From: Streptomyces sp. RPT161
Lineage (GTDB): Bacteria > Actinomycetota > Actinomycetes > Streptomycetales > Streptomycetaceae
Assembly: GCF_027533845.1 (NCBI RefSeq)
Contig: NZ_JAPZVN010000027.1
Location: 1 to 64,000 of the forward strand
Direction: 5' to 3'
DNA: 64,000 nucleotides
The position numbers and the translations under genes were made by a program. Position 1 is the stretch's first letter, and each line of letters opens with the position of its first letter. Shown one piece after another: positions 9,101 to 15,998 of the stretch. The notes under the pieces are model-generated. The model worked only from the letters and a program-made list of their open reading frames with translations, searched no databases and was not told the DNA's origin.

Positions 9101-9316
9101 CAGCACCCCCTGGACCTCAAGGACAAGTTGGTCCCCTTTGGGGGAGACGGTCACGCAGGCGTTGGTGCCGCCGGTGAAGGTGACCGTCCGGGTGCCGGCC
9201 GTCTGAGGTGAGGCGTCGGGGGCGGCGGTCGCGGTCGGCGTGAGAGCGGAGATGCCCGCTCCGGTACTCGTCAGGGCCGCCGCTCTTACGAAGCCTCGCC
9301 GGGTCAGGTGGTCCAC
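6119..9316 (-). CDS. Tat-exported amidohydrolase with N-terminal WD40-like (PD40) beta-propeller
   Basis: A 1065-residue exported enzyme. The N-terminus has a twin-arginine signal (TRRGFVRAA, then a hydrophobic run ending TATAAP). Residues about 60-620 hold repeated TolB/PD40 blades, each marked by variants of SPDGxxIAF or SWSPDGxWI. The C-terminal part is an amidohydrolase-superfamily TIM barrel with the metal-binding WDAHIHPW, further His residues in THLHATQRLEYGH, and GTDAALVPYG. GTG 9316 follows GGAGGG at good spacing. The usual reaction is hydrolysis of amide or ester bonds in small molecules such as dipeptides or lactams, outside the cell; the substrate is unknown. It probably heads an operon with the downstream phosphatase. 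Confidence 0.88.
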   Translation of the reverse strand: MDHLTRRGFVRAAALTSTGAGISALTPTATAAPDASPQTAGTRTVTFTGGTNACVTVSPKGDQLVLEVQGVLWSLPRQGGTAKALTPIDLEPTRPAWSPDGSRIAFCAYRGGSFHVWTMAPDGSQLRQLTDGPWDDRGVSWSPDSQWIAFSSERGGDDVVGSSYSIWKVNAHTGELHRLTEGPHEDYDPTWHPGGGRVVFVRAEHVSGNTKENGRIIASVPAHGGRVRVEQSVRVGAVSGPAVSADGRIAYVYLDPGPLPTGSRTSTLKVDGLTVTDGEDVCPQPACWSASGELFYVADGRVKVRGTGSRSDAAEEIPFTARLDVPRPRYRSKRYDFDSTSLVPVRGIHLPALSPDGRSVAFVALNALWLMPIGGRPSKLAQADPSRYVQMPSWSRDGGSILYAYDGDGHFAVHRRSLADQSETVLATGGRLNPALSPDGTRLACQDVTGKLIVRDLRSGTERALASSLHGGGLPGRPSWSPDGRYIAFCDRNRLNYRFREGYNHIRIVDTRTGNCTSHLPLPHSPLSDRGDSGPVWSPDGAWMAIIMESALWVLPVKPDGTPSGPPKRLTEEAADHPSWAADSMTLLYLSNGRLRLIRRDGTGRRTVPVPLEYGRRLPPRTAVTRVHAGRLWDGTGETVRNDMDIVITGNRISAIEPHRRGAGHRGEHLVDASDSTVIPGLWDAHIHPWQFCYGGRQNHLMLAYGITSCVFMGGLAYESVRVRESVAAGTMNGPRQFATGELIDGSRVASNHDRAHRTADGVRRSLQRAVALDYDFVKTYVRASAWIMAEAARTAHQILGVRTGGHLCAPGVGLGLDLTTHLHATQRLEYGHALSPTRHCYQDIDEIYRDAEFQIIVTPFTASPLLGADPYLADDPRVSTLMPRWDAALIRNTADRRPSDDQLRALRREMEIYHRLIGEHANLAVGTDAALVPYGIHLHLALRGLHRFGGLTVAQTLRTATAAPARMFGVSDDLGTVEPGKLADLTVIDGNPFKDFNHLVRTSMVLRDGVVHRQADLVNAFSPDHNADHTDPHRVDESVWLAVSTQLRRESCCAPPDATDPTVL

Positions 9317-9665
9317 AAGGGTTCCCTCCGATGTCTCGGCAACAGGCCTTGGCGGCAGTCCACATGAAGTATGAAACTGTACGAAAAACCCGATCCCTCC
9401 ACTTGAGGACGTGTCAGGCGGTACAGACAGCCCGAAAGCAGTACGCCACCACCCGTACTCCGGTCAGCAGTGCGAATCGCCGCTCTGGCGTACGGGTCAC
9501 CCGCTTGACTGGAGTGTGGTGGCCGCCGAAGTGGGTCTTCGCGGCGGGGGAGAGGCGGGGACCAGCAGTCGACCAGCACGGTCAGGCCCTGACGGAGCGC
9601 GTGCGCAGGCGCATTCGGGGTGACCGGTGTTCGCCGGGTTCCGGGATCGGCCACCGGGCGTCGTT
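9317..9665. promoter_or_regulatory. Upstream region of the amidohydrolase gene, no gene seen
   Basis: About 350 bases without a supportable ORF. The ribosome site GGAGGG of the 9316 start lies at its left edge. A relatively AT-rich patch around 9365-9395 (TATGAAACTGTACGAAAA) is the most promoter-like part for the leftward gene. The short word GTAC recurs several times between 9385 and 9500 without forming a convincing operator. Confidence 0.35.
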
Positions 9666-9693
9666 GGCCCCCGCCGGGCGACCGGCGGGGGCC
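9666..9693 (-). terminator. Strong GC hairpin after the DUF4232 gene
   Basis: Perfect 12-bp stem, GGCCCCCGCCGG (9666-9677) and CCGGCGGGGGCC (9682-9693), around a GCGA tetraloop. It lies 13 bases beyond the stop of the minus-strand DUF4232 gene, the expected place for an intrinsic terminator. There is no long T-run, as is common in streptomycetes. Confidence 0.8.
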
Positions 9694-9706
9694 AGGGCGG
9701 GCGCCG

Positions 9707-10252
9707 CTATGCGACGTTGATGGACCGCGTGAAGGCGGTCACGGACAAGTCGCCGTTGGTGACGATGTGGTTGAACGGAATGGTCAGGTGACCGCGGGAG
9801 GCGGGCGGGGTGACCTCCAGGTAGGCGGCCCGCACCATGCGCGGTGCGTCGGCGTCGGCCCACACCAGGTCCGCCTCGGCGGACTGGCCGGGGCGCAGCA
9901 CGATGGTCTTGGCACCCGGGTCGGGCACGAAGTAGGTGGCGCCCCAGCGGGTGTGGGTGGTCTGCGACTGGTGGTGGCCGTTCTCCAACCGCAGCCCCGG
10001 GTAGCCGCGCAACGCGCAGGTGCGGCCCGAGGTGTTCTTCAGCACCAGCACCTTGCCTATGTGCGACATGCCGGCCTGGCCGCCGCGGCCCTTGTCCACC
10101 AGCGAGGCGTGCAGACCGGAGGTGGTACAGGTGGCGGCGCCGCGCGCGGCGGGTGCCGCGGCGGCGACCCCGGAGGCGGCGAGGACGGTCCCGGCGGCGA
10201 GTGCGATTCCCGCGGTGACCGCGGCCGTCTTGCGAGCGCTGTTCCGCATCAT
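9707..10252 (-). CDS. Secreted DUF4232-family protein
   Basis: A 181-residue secreted protein. It has a basic N-terminus, a hydrophobic signal core (AAVTAGIALAAGTVLAA) and an Ala-rich cleavage region, followed by a DUF4232 domain recognisable from TCTTSGLHASL, the two Cys (CTTSG and TCALRGYPGL) and the LKNTSGRTCALRGYPG segment. The function of DUF4232 is unknown; it is a beta-sandwich domain abundant in actinobacterial secreted proteins. The start at 10252 (Met-Met) is preceded by GAAGGAG at seven bases, better than the longer open frame to 10300. A strong terminator follows at 9666-9693. Confidence 0.85.
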   Translation of the reverse strand: MMRNSARKTAAVTAGIALAAGTVLAASGVAAAAPAARGAATCTTSGLHASLVDKGRGGQAGMSHIGKVLVLKNTSGRTCALRGYPGLRLENGHHQSQTTHTRWGATYFVPDPGAKTIVLRPGQSAEADLVWADADAPRMVRAAYLEVTPPASRGHLTIPFNHIVTNGDLSVTAFTRSINVA

Positions 10253-10602
10253 CGGATGGCTCCTTCGGTGTGTTTCGGGTACCGGCCGCCCATGGGGCAC
10301 AAGGGGCGCGCCGCGCCCAACGGTGCGCGGGCGGCCTCATCCGTCACTTTGCGGGATGGATGTAGCGGTTCTGCCACACGCTCGTAACCGCTTCTCGCCG
10401 TTGTTCCGGGGCAGTTATCGTGACGGGCCGTCAATGCAGGCCGGGCGTACGGCGGTTACTCGCGCCCTGCGCGCGGCGGGCTCGGGCACGGCACGCCCTG
10501 CTCCGTACCGCCCGCTCACTGGTACCGCGTCTTCGATGGTAGGGCGTCCGGCCCGGATCGGCTCCCGCACGGTCCGCGACCAGCACCCGTATCCTTGCCG
10601 AC
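10253..10602. promoter_or_regulatory. Divergent intergenic region with an inverted repeat
   Basis: This 350-base gap separates the leftward DUF4232 gene from the rightward phosphatase gene and shows no ORF I can support. AGCGGTT (10364-10370) pairs with AACCGCT (10386-10392) over a 15-base spacer, a possible operator. Just before the phosphatase start, GTATCCT at about 10588-10594 resembles a -10 element, which would give a nearly leaderless transcript. Confidence 0.35.
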
Positions 10603-11067
10603 GTGCACATTTGCTTCGTATGCACCGGGAACATCTGCCGCTCGCCGTCCGCCGCGCTGGTCTTCGCAGAGCATCTGCGCCGGGCGGGACTCGCCGACGC
10701 CGTGCGGGTCAGCAGCGCCGGCACCGGCCCCTGGCACGCCGGTGAACCGATCGACGCGCGGGCCGGTGCGGCGCTGAAGCGTCGCGGCTACCCCACCGTC
10801 CATGTGGCGGCGCAGGTCAGCGCGGAGCAGTTGGACGCCGATCTGCTGCTGGCGCTGGACACCGGCCATGAGAAGGCGCTGCGGCGCATGGTCGACGAGC
10901 CGGAGGGGGTGCGGCTGTTGCGTTCGTTCGACCCGGACGCCGATGCGGACCTGGATGTTCCGGACCCGTACTACGGCGGGTCCGAGGGCTTCGACGAGGT
11001 GCTGGACATGATCGAGACAGCGATGCCCGGACTGCTCGCCTGGGTGCGCGACCAACTCGACGCATGA
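10603..11067 (+). CDS. Low-molecular-weight protein-tyrosine phosphatase
   Basis: A 154-residue phosphatase that hydrolyses phosphotyrosine in proteins. The P-loop is at the very N-terminus, C7-TGNIC-R13-S (CX5R), and the general-acid Asp lies in VPDPYYGG. Length is normal for the family. The start is GTG. Its last four bases overlap the start of the next gene (ATGA), so it is co-translated with a fructosamine-kinase-like enzyme. No bacterial tyrosine kinase is adjacent. It could act on capsule-related kinases or on free phosphorylated metabolites. Confidence 0.93.
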   Translation: MHICFVCTGNICRSPSAALVFAEHLRRAGLADAVRVSSAGTGPWHAGEPIDARAGAALKRRGYPTVHVAAQVSAEQLDADLLLALDTGHEKALRRMVDEPEGVRLLRSFDPDADADLDVPDPYYGGSEGFDEVLDMIETAMPGLLAWVRDQLDA

Positions 11068-11945
11068 CCGGCGGCGACGGTTGCCGGCCCACCGAGCGGC
11101 CGGAGGCCGCGGCGGCCAGGCTGACCCGCCGCCGCACCACCGCGCTGCGCCGACTCTCCGGGGCGATGACCGAGGTGGTGCTGGACGGCGGGGACGTCGT
11201 CGTGGTGAAGCGCGGGAACGGACCGAACGCGACCCGGGCCGAGGCGGCCGGGCTGCGCTGGCTCGCCGCCGCGGGTGCCGTGCGGGTACCGGCGGTACAG
11301 GGCCAGGACGAGGACTGGCTGGTCATCGACCGCGTCGAGGAGCGGCAACCGACCCCGGCGGCGGCCGAGCGGCTGGGCCGCGAACTGGCCGCCCTGCACG
11401 ACTGCGGTGCGCCCGCGTTCGGGGCGCCGCCGCCCGGCGGCCCGGCGGACGCCTGGATCGGCCTGGCCCCGCTGGCCAACGTGCCCGGCGCGAGCTGGCC
11501 GCAGTGGTACGCCGAGCGGCGGGTGCTGCCCTATCTGCGCCGGGCCGTGGACGAGGGGACGATCGACCGGGCCGGGGCCGCCACCGTTGAGCGGGTCTGC
11601 CGGCGGCTACCGGATCTCGCCGGACCCGCCGAACCCCCGGCGCGGCTGCACGGCGACCTGTGGAACGGCAACGTGCTGTGGGGGAGCGACGGGAACGCCT
11701 GGCTGATCGACCCGGCGGCGCACGGCGGCCATCGGGAGACCGACCTCGCCATGCTCCAGTTGTTCGGCTGCCCGCACCTTGACCGGGTGCTCGCCGGATA
11801 CCAGCAGGTGCACCCGCTCGCCGACGGCTGGGCGGACCGGACCGGGCTGCACCAGCTCTTTCCGCTGCTGGTGCACACCGTGCTGTTCGGCGGCGGCTAC
11901 GCCCGGCGGGCGGTGGCGGCGGCCAGGAGCGCGCTGGCGCTCTAG
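11064..11945 (+). CDS. Fructosamine kinase-family phosphotransferase
   Basis: A 293-residue enzyme of the fructosamine-3-kinase/aminoglycoside-phosphotransferase fold. The catalytic loop RLHGDLWNGNVLWG and the metal-binding IDPAAHGGHRETDLAML are clear signatures, with an N-terminal VVVVKRG strand holding the ATP-binding Lys. Members phosphorylate sugar adducts on protein lysines (deglycation) or related small molecules. The four-base overlap with the upstream tyrosine phosphatase suggests linked function. Its end overlaps the convergent DUF429 gene by four bases. Confidence 0.87.
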   Translation: MTGGDGCRPTERPEAAAARLTRRRTTALRRLSGAMTEVVLDGGDVVVVKRGNGPNATRAEAAGLRWLAAAGAVRVPAVQGQDEDWLVIDRVEERQPTPAAAERLGRELAALHDCGAPAFGAPPPGGPADAWIGLAPLANVPGASWPQWYAERRVLPYLRRAVDEGTIDRAGAATVERVCRRLPDLAGPAEPPARLHGDLWNGNVLWGSDGNAWLIDPAAHGGHRETDLAMLQLFGCPHLDRVLAGYQQVHPLADGWADRTGLHQLFPLLVHTVLFGGGYARRAVAAARSALAL

Positions 11946-12625
11946 TACCAGATGGCCACCGGCAGACCGCTGGCAGTGCGCTCGGGCGGGTCGGGCAGCG
12001 GCACGGCGGTGCGGTCACCGATCCGGCCCGCGCTCCAGGCGGCGGCGCAGGCGTCCAGGAGGTCGTCGGGCGGCACGGTGCCCACCACACCGTCGAAGTG
12101 TTCGGGCAGCGCGATGCCGTGGGCGCCCAGCAGTCGCCTCCTGGTCATCTGGCCGTTCCAGCCGCGTTTGCTCCAGGAGATCGGCTCGCCGTCGTTCATG
12201 GCGGCGAAGGAGACCTCCGGGTGCACCTCGTACAGCCGCTGATCGCCGTTGCACCGGCGGGAGTTGGCCTCGCGGAGCTTGACCTTGAGCGCCCAGGTCT
12301 GGCGGCTCAGCCCGGAGCCGGTGAGTTCGCGGCACCGCAGGTTCGCCGTGGCGTAGTCGGGCGCGTCCCAGACCGGTCGCGGCGCCACCCGGAAGACGCG
12401 GGAGCGGTGCCGTCCGAGCCGGGTGGCGGCCAGTAGGTCGGCGCGCCGCCAGGTGGCCGTCTCCAGCAGCCCCAACGGCATGTCGATGCCGATCACCGCG
12501 GCGTCCGGCACTTCGGCCAGCAGCGTGTCCAAGTCGCGTGCCGCGCAGGCCCGTAGGAACGCGCCGTCCCGCAGCACGACGCCGACCCAGCCGGAAGCGC
12601 AGGCGTCCACCCCAAGCACCGTCAT
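11942..12625 (-). CDS. DUF429-family protein
   Basis: A 227-residue protein of the DUF429 family (predicted RNase H-like nuclease fold). Recognised from VLGVDACASGWVGVVL at the N-terminus, IGIDMPLGL, the FRVAPRPVWDA segment, YEVHPEVSFAAMN and DDLLDACAAAWSAGR near the end. Acidic residues in VDAC, IDMP and DDLLDA are placed as in RNase H folds; no activity is established to my knowledge. ATG 12625 was preferred over GTG/ATG further upstream because the conserved domain starts immediately after it and AGGA lies eight bases before. Confidence 0.85.
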   Translation of the reverse strand: MTVLGVDACASGWVGVVLRDGAFLRACAARDLDTLLAEVPDAAVIGIDMPLGLLETATWRRADLLAATRLGRHRSRVFRVAPRPVWDAPDYATANLRCRELTGSGLSRQTWALKVKLREANSRRCNGDQRLYEVHPEVSFAAMNDGEPISWSKRGWNGQMTRRRLLGAHGIALPEHFDGVVGTVPPDDLLDACAAAWSAGRIGDRTAVPLPDPPERTASGLPVAIWY

Positions 12626-12675
12626 GACAGCAATCCTGGCAGCGCGCGGCGGCCGGGGCGTGCCCATGACCTCGG

Positions 12676-12704
12676 ATATTCGCCCAGTGTGAGCTGGGCG
12701 ATAT
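12676..12704. promoter_or_regulatory. Hairpin/palindrome upstream of DUF429 gene
   Basis: CGCCCAG (12681-12687) pairs exactly with CTGGGCG (12694-12700) over TGTGAG, and the ATAT words on each side extend the symmetry. It lies in the 326-base divergent gap, 55 bases upstream of the DUF429 start, where an operator would sit. Confidence 0.4.
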
Positions 12705-12732
12705 GGCGTGGATCACTATTTCCGGCCGGAGA

Positions 12733-12838
12733 TGTGACCTTCACAATGTGACCTGCCTCACTACGAAGCTCAATAGTGCAGGAAAAGGGACTTTCGTCCC
12801 AGATAGTGCGTGATACGTGGGGATCCCGCTTAAAGCGG
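12733..12838 (+). promoter_or_regulatory. Structured leader/operator region of the transglycosylase gene
   Basis: The region opens with TGTGA-CCT-TCACA and then TCACA-A-TGTGA (12733-12751), two overlapping palindromes. GGGAC-TTTC-GTCCC (12787-12800) is a small hairpin flanked by copies of ATAGTGC at about 12773 and 12803. CCGCTT-A-AAGCGG (12826-12838) is a third symmetric element. It is AT-richer than its surroundings and lies 115-220 bases before the transglycosylase start. I could not fit it to the c-di-AMP (ydaO) riboswitch consensus found before some streptomycete cell-wall hydrolase genes. Confidence 0.45.
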
Positions 12839-12951
12839 CATACGGCCCTTCATAGTAGAAAACCGCTATTGACCAGGATTTATATGCCGCTAACACTTCC
12901 GGTACCCGCCGGGCTTTCCCCGGGTCCCCGAAAGGTTGAGGTGGTCCTCGC

Positions 12952-13410
12952 ATGCAGTTCTCCGTGATGTCGAAGTTCGGTCGGCTGGCCAAGACCGCGA
13001 AGTACTCCGTTGGCGCCACGGTCGCCGGTGTCGCCGTCGCCGCGGGTGCGCTCGCCGCCGCTCCGGCCGCGTCCGCCGCCCCCGCCTACCAGAACAACCT
13101 CAACGGCTGGATCAACCAGGCACTCTCCGTCATGCACTCCCAGGGCATCCCGGGCAGCTACGACGGCATCTACCGCAACGTGATGCGCGAGTCGTCCGGC
13201 AACCCGAACGCCATCAACAACTGGGACTCCAACGCGGCGATGGGCATCCCCTCGAAGGGGCTGCTCCAGGTCATCGACCCGACGTTCAACTCGTACCACG
13301 TCCAGGGCACGTCCTGGAACATCTACGACCCGGTCGCGAACATCACCGCCGCCGCCAACTACGCGGCGCACCGGTACGGCTCGATCGACAACGTCAACTC
13401 CGCCTACTGA
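12952..13410 (+). CDS. Secreted SLT-domain lytic transglycosylase
   Basis: A 152-residue secreted cell-wall enzyme. A basic N-terminus and hydrophobic signal (SVGATVAGVAVAAGALAAAP) end at ASAAP. The mature domain is a compact SLT (lysozyme-like) fold with the catalytic Glu80 in MRESSGNP, followed by GLLQVIDPTFNSY and the ANYAAHRYGS motif. It cleaves peptidoglycan glycan strands outside the membrane. The spacing before it is unusually long and structured, and a perfect 18-bp stem terminator lies 33 bases after the stop, so it is probably a monocistronic, strongly controlled gene. Confidence 0.92.
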   Translation: MQFSVMSKFGRLAKTAKYSVGATVAGVAVAAGALAAAPAASAAPAYQNNLNGWINQALSVMHSQGIPGSYDGIYRNVMRESSGNPNAINNWDSNAAMGIPSKGLLQVIDPTFNSYHVQGTSWNIYDPVANITAAANYAAHRYGSIDNVNSAY

Positions 13411-13442
13411 TCAGCCCGTTCCGCCCGAGCGAGAACGTGTGG

Positions 13443-13484
13443 CGCCCTGCGCGCGAGGACAACGGCGTCCTCGCGCGCAGGGCG
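13443..13484 (+). terminator. Perfect 18-bp stem terminator
   Basis: CGCCCTGCGCGCGAGGAC (13443-13460) is exactly complementary to 13467-13484 around the loop AACGGC. It lies 33 bases after the stop of the transglycosylase gene and is followed by TCTTGG. This is among the strongest hairpins in the window. Confidence 0.88.
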
Positions 13485-13556
13485 TCTTGGTGTGTCCGCC
13501 GTTTGCCCGAGCGATCCACCCGCAGGTGTGCCGTACGGCGTCGACCGGCCGCGACG

Positions 13557-13593
13557 GCCGTGAAGTCGAGCCGCGGCGGCGGGACTTCACGGC
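13557..13593. repeat. Inverted repeat before the broken membrane gene
   Basis: GCCGTGAAGTC (13557-13567) pairs exactly with GACTTCACGGC (13583-13593) across a 15-base GC-only loop. Outside it, further imperfect symmetry is visible (ACCGGCCGCGAC on the left, GTCGCGACCGGC on the right). It lies between the transglycosylase terminator and the start of a pseudogene. It could be a second terminator, an operator or the edge of a small mobile sequence. Confidence 0.5.
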
Positions 13594-13647
13594 AGTCGCG
13601 ACCGGCGTGCCGGTCGCCGTCGTGAACCGCTCTGCAGGAGACGGGCG

Positions 13648-14205
13648 ATGGGTGACACGGCAACAGCGGGCGCTTCGGGCTCGCCCGGCAGCCCGGAGCC
13701 CGGGAAGCCGCGCTGGCGGCGCGCGGGAGCGCGGATCGCGGCGCCGGTACGCAGGGGCGGTGCGCGGGCGGTGGCGCTGGGCCCGCGTGGCCGCGCTGGC
13801 GCGGGCGGCCATGGAGATCCCGCCGCCCCCGGGGCCGTTCCGGCCCGGCTTCTGGCGCAGTCCGCTCCGCGGGCCATGGCTGACCTCGGTGTTCGGGCTG
13901 GTGCTGCTGATCGGCATCCCGGTCGTCTTCGTCGCCGGCCTGCTTTCGTACGCGGCCTACAACCCCGGGCTGGGCCCGCTCAACGACCAGACCCCCGGGT
14001 GCCGGCCTTCCTCTCCGGGGCGCTGCCGCTGGTGTGGTTCCCGCTGATCTTCACACTGGCGGTGCCGTACCGGGGCGCGACCGGGCTCCCGGAGGGCGTC
14101 TATCTGGGGCGCTGGCTGGCCGTCACCGGCGTGCTGTTCGGCGCGTCGGCCCTTGCCTTCGCCCTCAGACTGCGCCGGGTGCGCCGGGCGGCGCGGGCGG
14201 GGTGA
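13648..14205 (+). pseudogene. Broken membrane gene resembling the N-terminus of a molybdopterin oxidoreductase/cytochrome b-type protein
   Basis: An ATG at 13648 with a good AGGAG site starts a basic, Pro-rich leader (MGDTATAGASG...). Around 13760-13785 the coding potential moves to another frame, which continues FRPGFWRSPLRGPWLTSV, then a membrane helix (FGLVLLIGIPVVFVAGLL) and SYAAYNPGLGPLNDQTPG. This is how membrane-linked molybdopterin oxidoreductases of streptomycetes begin, as I remember them. At about 14000 it breaks again: the original frame resumes with two different hydrophobic segments (LPLVWFPLIFTLAVPY and WLAVTGVLFGASALAFAL) and stops at 14205, with the rest of the expected protein missing. 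At least one frameshift and one deletion or fusion are needed. Confidence 0.6.
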
Positions 14206-14220
14206 CCGCCCGGCGGCGGG

Positions 14221-15441
14221 ATGGGCTTGGCAGGGCGGAAGTCAGAGTCGTCGCATGTGACGACGCTCGCGGTGGACAACTACCGGTCGCTGCGGCACCT
14301 CGTCGTCCCGTTGGGCCCGCTCAGCGTGGTGACCGGCGCCAACGGCAGCGGCAAGTCCAGCCTCTACCGCGCGCTGCGGCTGCTCTCCGACGCCGCGCGG
14401 AACGGTGCCGTGGCGGCGCTGGCCCGTGAGAGCGGGCTGACCTCGACCCTGTGGGCCGGTCCGGAGAAGGTCGGCAGCCAACCCGCGCGCCCCACGGCCC
14501 GCGTCGAGCCGGTCAGTCTGCGGCTGGGCTTCTCCGGCGGCCAGGACGACTTCGGATACGCCGTCGACCTCGGCCAGCCCTCGGGGGGTGCCGGCGCGTC
14601 GGCGGGGGAGCGGACGATGTTCGGCTCCGACCCGGAGACCAAACGCGAGAGCGTGTGGAGCGGCCCGGTGCTGTGCCCGGCCGCAATGCTCGCCGAGCGG
14701 CACAACGGCGCGGTCCGCATCCGCGACACCGACGGAGCCTGGTCGCACCAGAACCACCCCATCCGTCCGTACGACAGCATGCTCAGCGAGTTCGCCGACC
14801 CGCAGGACGCGCCCGAGGCGCTCCGGCTGCGCGACCGCATCCGCTCCTGGCGGTTCTACGACCACTTCCGCACCGACGCCGCCGCACCGGCCCGCGGCAG
14901 CCATGTCGGCACCCGCACCCCGGTCCTCAGCCACGATGGGGCGGACCTGGCGGCGGCGTTGCGGACGATCCGGGAGATCGGTGACCGCACGGCGCTGGAC
15001 ACCGCCATCGGCCTGGCCTTCCCCGGCAGCCAGCTCACCGTCGCCGACCACGCCGGGCGCTTCGACCTCCAGCTGCGGCAGCCCGGCCTGCTGCGTCCGC
15101 TACGGGCCGCGGAGCTGTCCGACGGGACGCTGCGCTACCTGCTGCTCGTCGCCGCGCTGCTCACCCCGCGCCCACCGGAGCTACTGGTGCTCAACGAGCC
15201 CGAGACCATCCTGCACCCGGAACTGCTGCCCCCGCTGGCCCAGCTCATCACGATGGCCGCGGCACACTCGCAGGTCATCGTGGTCTCCCACTCCCAGCCG
15301 CTGACCCACGCCGTGCAGCGGCTGGCCGTCGACGACGCGCCGGAAGTCACGACCATCCAGCTTGTCAAGGAGCACGGGCGGACGCGGGTCGTCGGCCAGG
15401 GGCCGCTGGACGAGCCCGCCAGGCACTGGCCGAAGCGCTGA
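14221..15441 (+). CDS. AAA-family ATPase (RecF/OLD-like, AAA_21)
   Basis: A 406-residue ATPase of the SMC/RecF/OLD-related AAA_21 type. Walker A is GANGSGKSS (39-47) directly after a DNYRSLRHL strand typical of RecF-like proteins. The signature-like ELSDGTLRYL, Walker B LLVLNEPETILHPELLPPL and the switch His in VVSHSQPL follow in the expected order near the C-terminus. No TOPRIM nuclease domain is present, so it is shorter than OLD nucleases. Its cellular role is unknown; relatives occur in DNA repair and phage defence. GTG 14257 (VTTLAVDNYR) is an equally possible start. It stands alone on its strand after a pseudogene. Confidence 0.8.
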   Translation: MGLAGRKSESSHVTTLAVDNYRSLRHLVVPLGPLSVVTGANGSGKSSLYRALRLLSDAARNGAVAALARESGLTSTLWAGPEKVGSQPARPTARVEPVSLRLGFSGGQDDFGYAVDLGQPSGGAGASAGERTMFGSDPETKRESVWSGPVLCPAAMLAERHNGAVRIRDTDGAWSHQNHPIRPYDSMLSEFADPQDAPEALRLRDRIRSWRFYDHFRTDAAAPARGSHVGTRTPVLSHDGADLAAALRTIREIGDRTALDTAIGLAFPGSQLTVADHAGRFDLQLRQPGLLRPLRAAELSDGTLRYLLLVAALLTPRPPELLVLNEPETILHPELLPPLAQLITMAAAHSQVIVVSHSQPLTHAVQRLAVDDAPEVTTIQLVKEHGRTRVVGQGPLDEPARHWPKR

Positions 15442-15790
15442 CGGCCGATTGGAGACAGACGACAGCCCCCGGTGCTCCATGTCGATGCCGTGAACCTCAG
15501 TCGTCGCCGACGGTTCCAACACCGGCATGTGCTTCTGCCGGGGGCCTAACCAGAGCCTCGATGGGGGTCACTCGGGTCGACAGACGTCTCTGCCAACGGG
15601 ATGCGGCTCTCTCTGGTTTTCTGGTGTATTGCTATTTTCGTCACTATTTGTCCGGAGTCAAGGGCTGCGCCGAAGATTTCACTCCCTGGCCGCGGCTACG
15701 GGGAGTGCCGGGAATTTAACTAAAGGATCACGGCGGCGTAGCCTGGGGCTGGGACTTTTGGGGGGCCAAGGGCGACCCCGGAGGCGCACT
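15442..15790 (+). other. Long leader/intergenic region, no gene seen
   Basis: About 350 bases. GCCCCCGG near 15464 can pair with CCGGGGGC near 15537-15544, enclosing a weaker internal symmetry (CATGTCGATGCCG and CCGGCATGTG), so a folded RNA or terminator is possible. From about 15595 to 15725 the sequence is clearly AT-richer (GTGTATTGCTATTTTCGTCACTA), the likely promoter zone for the zinc-ribbon gene. No tRNA-like T-arm lies in the right place. Confidence 0.35.
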
Positions 15791-15991
15791 ATGGCTGAAG
15801 CCGCTGAAGCTATGGAGTCGTGGCCGTGTCGGAACTGCGGTGAGACGGATCCGGAGAAGGTGCGCTGGACCGAGCCGGAATTCGCGGTGAGGACCGACAC
15901 CGAAGGCCACCAGACGATGTACGTCTACGCCGCGCTGATGGAGTGCGCCACCTGCGGCACCAGGTGCCGGGTGATCCTGGAGGGTGACTGA
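15791..15991 (+). CDS. Small zinc-ribbon protein
   Basis: A 66-residue protein with CRNCGE near residue 13 and CATCGTRC near residue 52, i.e. two CxxC knuckles that would bind one zinc. Between them is an acidic segment ending TMYVYAALME. GGAGG sits six to seven bases before the ATG. I do not recognise a named family. It resembles small zinc-finger proteins of streptomycetes with unknown partners. It ends eight bases before the convergent end of the APC permease gene. Confidence 0.65.
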   Translation: MAEAAEAMESWPCRNCGETDPEKVRWTEPEFAVRTDTEGHQTMYVYAALMECATCGTRCRVILEGD

Positions 15992-15998
15992 CGTACCG

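Noticed and set aside
12705-12951. c-di-AMP (ydaO) riboswitch before the transglycosylase gene
   Set aside because: The conserved segments I remember for that riboswitch are not found in order; only local hairpins are visible.
15464-15546. An 83-base stretch closed by GCCCCCGG/CCGGGGGC that has roughly tRNA length
   Set aside because: The 17 bases before the 3' strand do not form a T-arm and no anticodon arm can be folded. Kept only as a possible structured leader.
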